From contig JAUXJX010000020.1 in the NCBI GenBank assembly GCA_030624545.1, positions 1 to 11,388 of the forward strand: a stretch of DNA of 11,388 nucleotides, given 5' to 3'. Positions 6,997 to 11,388 of the stretch are shown here, one piece after another. Each line of letters begins with the position of its first letter. The stretch's first letter is position 1. Source of the stretch: Bacteroidota bacterium. GTDB taxonomy: Bacteria > Zhuqueibacterota > JdFR-76 > DREG01. Under the pieces are notes generated by a model. That model had not been told where the DNA came from, made no database searches, and worked only from the letters and a program-made list of their open reading frames with translations. A program made the position numbers and the translations under genes.

Positions 6997-8370
6997 CAGC
7001 CTTTCGGCCTTGCCTCGCCTGCTGCCTGGCTACGCACCGAAGGATTCGATGCCACTTGTGTCGATCTCGCGGTTGATTCTCTGTTGCCAGAGACAGTTCG
7101 GGCGGCAGACCTCATCGCCTTTTATGTTCCCATGCACACCGCAACGCGACTCGCCATTCAGTATCTGCAGCGAATCAGAGAATTGAATCCGGTTGCCCAC
7201 ATCTGTTTCTATGGCCTCTATGCGCCGATGAACGAGGCCTATCTGCGCCGGCTCGGGGTTCATACAATCCTGGGAGGAGAATTTGAAGCCGGGCTGGTTT
7301 CGCTTTGTCATCGTTTGCGGAATGGCGACAACAATTCCTCCTTCGGGCAGCTGGGACCCCGAATCTCCATCGACCGCCAACGGTTTCTTATTCCCGACCG
7401 GCATGATCTGCCTGGTCTGTCACGATACGCTCGCATGCATCTGAATGGTTCCGTGCAAGGCAAGGTTGTGGGCTACGTGGAGGCCTCTAGAGGCTGCAAG
7501 CACAAATGTCGCCACTGTCCGGTGGTACCGGTGTATGATGGAAGATTTCGCGTCGTGCAGCGCGACGTAGTGCTTGAGGATATCAGGCAGCAGGTTGCCC
7601 TTGGCGCGGAACATATCACCTTTGGTGATCCCGATTTCTTCAATGGCATAGGCCACGCCATTCCCATCGTGGAGGGACTGCATGAGAATTTTCCCAATCT
7701 GACCTACGACGTGACCGTCAAAATCGAGCATCTGATTCAGCATAACGCATGCCTGCCCTTGCTGAAAGAAGCCGGCTGTGTTCTGATCACGAGCGCCGTG
7801 GAATCAATTGATGATGCAATTCTGGGGATTCTCGATAAAGGGCATACCCGTCAGGATTTCATTAACGTTATCGAGCTGTTCAGAGAGATTGGCTTGACGC
7901 TGAATCCGACCTTTGTCCCGTTTATGCCCTGGACCACTTTGGAAGGCTATCGTGAGTTACTTGCTTTTCTATTTGAAATGGGTTTGGTAGAGCATGTGTC
8001 GCCCATTCAACTGGCCATCAGGCTCTTGATCCCCGAAGGGTCGAAGTTACTGGAATTGCCGGAATTGCGGGCCATGGCTTTGCCGTTCAATGAAGCAATG
8101 TTGATGTATGAATGGCGCCACGAGGATTTTCGGGTGGATGAGCTTCAACGGGAAATTTTTTCGATTGTCAGTGCCGCAAACCAAAGAAATGTCACGCGGC
8201 GTGAGGTGTTTGGCGAGATCTGGGGAGAGGCCAGCCGGGTACTGGATGTTGACGATGGCTTGCCCGATTTGCCCGATATTCGCCCCCGCGCCGCCATCCC
8301 CTACCTTGATGAACCCTGGTACTGCTGAGCGGAGCCTACGGAAGAGCAGTTTGCTCTTGTTGGTATTTGA
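6985..8370 (+). CDS. B12-binding-type radical SAM selenoprotein of the CUAEP-tail family; in-frame TGA at 8326-8328 read as selenocysteine
   Basis: Residues 1-115 resemble a cobalamin-binding-type Rossmann domain. The radical SAM core follows: RGCKHKCRHC holds the cluster motif C171-x3-C175-x2-C178, then ITFGDPDFFN, TVKIEHL, ITSAVESIDD and FVPFMPWTT. Conventional translation stops at residue 447 (EPWYC) with TGA. The same frame continues for 13 codons, AEPTEEQFALVGI, to a second TGA at 8368-8370. The tail WYC-U-AEPTEEQ matches the CUAEP/CCAEP-tail radical SAM (seleno)protein family, in which a Cys-Sec or Cys-Cys pair precedes AEP. The full product is 461 residues from ATG 6985, or about 470 if the out-of-frame codons from 6960 belong. 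A SECIS-like hairpin lies just past the UGA. The substrate is unknown. The radical SAM cluster makes a 5'-deoxyadenosyl radical, and the vicinal Cys-Sec probably has a redox or binding role (inference). nfuA ends 58 nt upstream. Confidence 0.88.
8337..8365 (+). promoter_or_regulatory. candidate bacterial SECIS element for UGA 8326-8328
   Basis: A perfect 7-bp stem, AAGAGCA (8342-8348) with TGCTCTT (8352-8358), closes a GTT loop that begins with G. The flanking bases TAC (8337-8339) and GTA (8363-8365) can add a lower stem across a small internal loop. Twenty nucleotides separate the UGA from the apical loop. As I recall, bacterial SECIS elements need roughly 16-37 nt and a G in the first loop positions for SelB. 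The hairpin lies wholly inside the extended reading frame, as usual for bacteria. Confidence 0.75.
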
Positions 8371-8378
8371 TTGGCTGA

Positions 8379-8422
8379 CCACGGAGGCGTGTTTTTTCTC
8401 TGTGATCTCTGTGTCTCTGTGG
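8379..8422. repeat. triplicated CTCTGTG units with an inverted partner arm in the convergent gap
   Basis: CTCTGTG occurs at 8398, 8407 and 8415 (spacing 9 and 8). On the other strand this reads as a CACAGAG triplet string. The left end CCACGGAGGC (8379-8388) pairs imperfectly with the right end around 8413-8422, so the whole element can fold back on itself like the one at 2216-2286. It fills most of the 61-nt gap between the stops of the selenoprotein and ATP-grasp genes. Confidence 0.5.
8380..8397 (+). terminator. weak terminator candidate after the selenoprotein gene
   Basis: CACG (8380-8383) pairs with CGTG (8388-8391) around a GAGG loop, followed directly by six Ts (8392-8397). The stem is only 4 bp, so it is a marginal intrinsic terminator. 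Its place just after the second TGA (8370) fits the extended gene end. It overlaps the dispersed repeat. Confidence 0.3.
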
Positions 8423-8431
8423 CTGTTTTTC

Positions 8432-9664
8432 TTATTCGATTACAATCTTAAGTTTGGCGTACGCCGCCCGAATCGCCTCTTCAACAAACTCCGGGGACTT
8501 CCCCCGCGCAAAGATAAATCCAAGATAACGGGAACTTCGCGGCAGCACTTCTACCTTCTGGCCGAACGGGATCGAAATGATGATATCCTCAACGCCCGCC
8601 ACAACTCGGGCAGCATCGATACCATTTACTTCCTTCAATATTCCCGCCTGCGGGGTCGGAATCATCATCACACCGGCGGCCAGTTCCTCTCTCTCGAATC
8701 GCCGAATATCCTGGCCCAGAGCATGGCGTAGAATCAGTTCCTCCAATGAGATTCCATTGTTGAAGCGAAGCAGCCTGGAGCAGCATCCGCCGATGGAGCG
8801 GGCCGCAATCTCAATAACGTAGATGCCGAAATCGTTGAAGCGCAGCTCGGCGTGAAGCGGGCCTGTGTGCAGCCCAATGGCGTTTGCCGCTTTTTGGGTG
8901 ATATTCACTATCTCTTCCTGCAGCTTGCTCGGCAGCTGGGAGGGCGTGGTATAAATGGTCTCTTGGAAATAGGGGCCTTGCAATGGATCGGGTTTGTCGA
9001 ACAGGGCCAATAATTTGAGCTTCCCGTCCAGGAGAATTCCCTCCAGGGCCACCTCATTTCCCGGGATGTAATCCTCCACCAAAATCTGTTTGGCTGATTC
9101 ACCTCCCTGCCGGGCAGTTTTGCGGTCCGACAATAGATCCGCAATTTCGGAAAAGGCCTGCACGAACTCACGCTTATCATTGGCGCGGATTACTCCGCGG
9201 CTGGCCGAGAGAAAGGTGGGCTTGAGCACGCAGGGGTAACTGACTTTTTTCGAAATCTCCTTTAAATTTTGATCTGTAGAAAAGAGCCATGCTTCTGGGG
9301 AAGAAAGCCCCCCTTCTGCGAGCCGCTGCCGCATTTCGTATTTGTCGCGCGTGGCCCGGACGGCCGGTAATGGATTGCACGGCAAGGCCAGCGCCTCGCT
9401 TGCCGTCGCCGCCAGGACTACGCTCTCTTCATCCACCCCGATGATCGCCTTGATGGACTTTTCTCGGGCGAACTTCACGATCTTTTTTAACGCCGACTCG
9501 GATTTGTGGAGATCAAAGTCAAGCGTTGTGCCTGGAACCAGGCCTGCCAGGGCCTGGCGCTTTTCCGATCCCACAACAACCTCGATATTTAGAGAGCTTG
9601 CGGCTTCCATGAATGCCCGGGCGCGGTAAGTCGTTGTGGGAAGAATGAGAAGGATTCTGTCCAT
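8432..9664 (-). CDS. ATP-grasp domain protein (carboxylate-amine/thiol ligase-like)
   Basis: From ATG 9664 the protein has 410 residues. A GTG at 9712 would add 16 residues (MLTSRRLHNLREFLEP), but I prefer the ATG because MDRILLILPTTTYRARAF begins the expected N-terminal alpha/beta domain. In the 426-residue numbering, ATP-grasp features are the lysine in PCVLKP (K164), the strand VEDYIPGNEVALEG (212-225), GPLHAELRF with E289, and IEIAARSIGG (300-309) with the second metal ligand E301. Such enzymes form amide or related bonds through an acyl-phosphate. The layout resembles L-amino acid ligases and carnosine-synthase-like enzymes, but the substrates are unknown. The gene converges on the radical SAM selenoprotein gene, with 61 nt between stops, and directly follows DUF2905 on the same strand. 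I recall such ATP-grasp genes near CUAEP-tail genes in other genomes; this needs checking. Confidence 0.88.
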   Translation of the reverse strand: MDRILLILPTTTYRARAFMEAASSLNIEVVVGSEKRQALAGLVPGTTLDFDLHKSESALKKIVKFAREKSIKAIIGVDEESVVLAATASEALALPCNPLPAVRATRDKYEMRQRLAEGGLSSPEAWLFSTDQNLKEISKKVSYPCVLKPTFLSASRGVIRANDKREFVQAFSEIADLLSDRKTARQGGESAKQILVEDYIPGNEVALEGILLDGKLKLLALFDKPDPLQGPYFQETIYTTPSQLPSKLQEEIVNITQKAANAIGLHTGPLHAELRFNDFGIYVIEIAARSIGGCCSRLLRFNNGISLEELILRHALGQDIRRFEREELAAGVMMIPTPQAGILKEVNGIDAARVVAGVEDIIISIPFGQKVEVLPRSSRYLGFIFARGKSPEFVEEAIRAAYAKLKIVIE

Positions 9665-9676
9665 AGGTTCCAGGAA

Positions 9677-9704
9677 CTCCCGCAGGTTGTGAAGCCTGCG
9701 GGAG
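9677..9704 (-). repeat. perfect 10-bp inverted repeat in the leader of the ATP-grasp gene
   Basis: CTCCCGCAGG (9677-9686) and CCTGCGGGAG (9695-9704) are exact reverse complements around an 8-nt loop, extendable by two pairs inside. On the transcribed minus strand the hairpin lies between the DUF2905 stop (9713) and the ATG at 9664. Its 3' arm holds GCGGGAG, the only ribosome-binding-like string there, 12 nt before the ATG. Pairing could hide it. No T-run follows, so it is not an intrinsic terminator. Its intergenic position also supports the ATG over the GTG at 9712. Confidence 0.55.
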
Positions 9705-9712
9705 GTTAACAC

Positions 9713-9913
9713 CTACCTTCGGATGAGCCAAAAAATGAGCGACAAGACAATACTGATAAGGATCATGGTCGTAATGGGAAAGTAAAGACGGAAGTTCTTT
9801 CGCTCAATTACAATGTCCCCAGGAAGATGGCCTAAGCCTATCTTATGAATGACCGGCCAAGCGATTCCCAATATCAGTATGGTCAGGCCAATTGTAATGA
9901 GGATGCGTTGCAT
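9713..9913 (-). CDS. DUF2905 family small membrane protein, 66 aa
   Basis: The 66-residue protein has two membrane segments, about 3-24 (ILITIGLTILILGIAWPVI) and 45-64. A short conserved loop, LGHLPGDIVIERKNFRLYFP, joins them. The PGDI-I-R-N-FYFP pattern and length are those of DUF2905 (Pfam), a family of unknown function. It would sit in the inner membrane. The ATG at 9913 has only a weak AAGAGAG upstream. The ATP-grasp gene follows in the same direction, and the GTG alternative for that gene would abut this stop, so the two are probably co-transcribed. Confidence 0.9.
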   Translation of the reverse strand: MQRILITIGLTILILGIAWPVIHKIGLGHLPGDIVIERKNFRLYFPITTMILISIVLSLIFWLIRR

Positions 9914-9934
9914 TCAATGAAAAACTCTCTTAAC

Positions 9935-9960
9935 CACGGATTGACACGGATTTTCACGGA
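9935..9960. repeat. three CACGGA units at exact 10-bp spacing upstream of DUF2905
   Basis: CACGGA occurs at 9935, 9945 and 9955, a precise 10-nt period within ACCACGGATTGACACGGATT and its continuation. It lies in the 270-nt divergent gap between DUF2905 and priA. The rest of that gap shows AT-rich sequence and no gene I can support. The spacing of one helical turn would fit a protein binding face, but it also fits the other triplet-unit repeats in this window. Confidence 0.55.
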
Positions 9961-10183
9961 TATAAAGACATGGGCTAAAATATATCACTGATTTCTCATC
10001 CATTCAACCAATACAGAACCACTTACAAGTCCACAAATCAGGAATGCTATTAATGAGTCCCGTTTTCTTGGCGCCCATCATTTGTGATTTCGGCATTTAT
10101 GTTTGGTCGATTTGCTTCGGCCAAGATCGGTCTCAATTATCCATATTGATTTACACTTCTTATTTCCCTATTTTAACATTATC

Positions 10184-11388
10184 ATGCCACTCCGAAAGCT
10201 TCCACAATTCGCAGAAGTCGTATTTCCTCTGCCGGTGAGACATGCTTTCACCTACCGGATCCCGGAGGTTTTCCGGATTTTGCTTAAGCCTGGGCATCGG
10301 GTTCTGGCGCCGTTTGGAAGGCGAAGACTAACTGGCTATGTCGTACGGTTGACCGACCAAACCGAGCTCACTGAATTGAAGGATATCGAAGATATTCTCG
10401 ATGCGGATCCGGTTTTGTCGCCCGAAATGCTGTCTCTAACTGGGTGGATTGCGGAATATTATTTTTCCTCCTGGGGAGAGGTTGTCGCCGCCGCCCTGCC
10501 CACCGGACTCAATATACAGAGCCATCGCCAGGTTCGGCTTGCTGATGGACAGGACAAAGAAAGTGTTTCCAATCTGGAGCAAATATCTGAGGAGCAAACC
10601 AAGCTCCTGCTGCTTTTGGCGCGGGAAGGGAGTCTTCGTGTCAGCCAGCTCGAAAGAAAATTGGGGCGAGGCAATTTGAATCATAATCTCCGGCAGTTGC
10701 AGCGGGCAAATTTATTGTCGGTGGGTTCGGAATTGGCGAAGCAAAAAGTAAAGGCGAAATTTGCCAATTATGTTCGCCTGGCAGACTCCCTGAAAGGCAA
10801 CGGGGACGTCCAGGCCAGGATTCATGAATTACAGCAAAAATTCCCTGGCCAGGCGGAAATCCTGCAAAATCTGGCCTCGCATGCAAAAGGGATGAGACAA
10901 ACCGAATTATTGCGACGGACAAAGCTGAGCAGCTCGCCAATCAAAAGTCTATTGAAGAAGGGTTTTGTCTGTGAATACAAAGGAGAGGTGTTTCGCGACG
11001 AAGCTATCGAATATGACTCACAGCCCGCGGAAGAATTTTTACTTAACGAGGATCAGAGAGCAGTTCTGAAGAAGTTGACCGCACGAATTGACGCTGGAGG
11101 TTTTGCACCGGTGCTTTTGCATGGAGTAACGGGTAGCGGCAAAACCCAGGTTTACATCGAGGTGCTCTCGGAAGTCCGTAGGCACGGGAAAAATGCGATC
11201 GTTCTGGTTCCGGAAATCTCATTGACGCCGCAGACAGTAGGCCGCTTCAAGGGACGTTTTGGTGAAGAGGTCGCCGTGCTGCACAGCCGTATGTCTGCTG
11301 GCGAACGCTATGACTCCTGGAGAAAGATGCAGACGGGCAGGGTAAACATTGCTGTCGGCCCGCGTTCGGCGGTTCTTGCGCCGCTCGA
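10184..11388 (+). CDS. priA: primosomal protein N' / replication restart helicase PriA, N-terminal part
   Basis: The frame from ATG 10184 is open to the end of the window: 401 codons, about half of the usual protein. Residues 8-100 are the 3'-DNA-binding domain (FAEVVFPLPVRHAFTYRIPE, VLAPFGRRRLTGYVV). A winged-helix region follows, and the helicase lobe begins at LNEDQ (287-291). Walker A is GVTGSGKT (314-321), and motif Ia is LVPEISLTPQ (341-350). HSRMSAGERYDSW and VGPRSAVLAPL follow, as in PriA. PriA binds stalled or repaired forks and reloads the replicative helicase in the cytoplasm. The zinc-binding cysteines and DEAH box lie beyond the window. There is no clear ribosome binding site before the ATG (upstream is TATTTTAACATTATC), so translation may be weak or leaderless. 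Confidence 0.95.
   Translation, partial: MPLRKLPQFAEVVFPLPVRHAFTYRIPEVFRILLKPGHRVLAPFGRRRLTGYVVRLTDQTELTELKDIEDILDADPVLSPEMLSLTGWIAEYYFSSWGEVVAAALPTGLNIQSHRQVRLADGQDKESVSNLEQISEEQTKLLLLLAREGSLRVSQLERKLGRGNLNHNLRQLQRANLLSVGSELAKQKVKAKFANYVRLADSLKGNGDVQARIHELQQKFPGQAEILQNLASHAKGMRQTELLRRTKLSSSPIKSLLKKGFVCEYKGEVFRDEAIEYDSQPAEEFLLNEDQRAVLKKLTARIDAGGFAPVLLHGVTGSGKTQVYIEVLSEVRRHGKNAIVLVPEISLTPQTVGRFKGRFGEEVAVLHSRMSAGERYDSWRKMQTGRVNIAVGPRSAVLAPL

Noticed and set aside
8108..8731. 207-codon plus-strand ORF spanning the convergent gap
   Set aside because: It overlaps the ends of two well-supported genes in other frames and runs through the repeat element, so it is chance.
10044..10238. 64-codon ORF overlapping the priA start
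   Set aside because: It overlaps the first codons of priA in another frame, is AT-rich and has no ribosome binding site.

Overview
The window looks like chromosomal DNA of an uncultured Gram-negative bacterium. The first gene encodes a large outer-membrane-type beta-barrel of the sort that follows helix-hairpin-helix domains in the FCB group, so Calditrichota, KSB1 or Ignavibacteria-like lineages are my best guess. This rests on remembered family resemblance only. I see no phage, transposase, CRISPR array, rRNA or tRNA. Several intergenic gaps hold short, repetitive, partly palindromic strings.

Layout. Positions 1-1290 (+) are the C-terminal 429 residues of a predicted barrel protein, followed by a likely terminator. 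Next is a short (+) pair: pterin-4a-carbinolamine dehydratase (1441-1782) and an unrecognised 112-residue protein (1847-2185). On the minus strand, a LYS4-like homoaconitase/aconitase (5869-3893) reads toward a YfcC-type membrane transporter (3764-2316). After an AT-rich divergent gap comes the (+) pair nfuA (6342-6926) and a B12-binding-type radical SAM gene (about 6960/6985-8370). Convergent to it, on the minus strand, are DUF2905 (9913-9713) and an ATP-grasp ligase (9664-8432). The window ends inside priA (10184 onward, +).

The main discovery is that the radical SAM gene does not end at its first TGA (8326-8328). Reading that TGA as selenocysteine gives a tail WYC-U-AEPTEEQFALVGI ending at 8370. 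This matches the CUAEP/CCAEP-tail radical SAM (seleno)protein family as I remember it. A hairpin 13 nt downstream of the UGA fits the bacterial SECIS pattern. The gene also seems to have a frame disruption at its 5' end: codons for NILLISTYELG lie just upstream in another frame. Standard gene calling would therefore lose both ends of the protein.

Working together: NfuA delivers [4Fe-4S] clusters, and here it sits between two apparent clients, the aconitase-family enzyme (divergent) and the radical SAM enzyme (same strand, 33-58 nt downstream). The convergent ATP-grasp ligase may act in the same uncharacterised pathway as the selenoprotein. Selenocysteine insertion would need selA, selB, selC and selD elsewhere in the genome.
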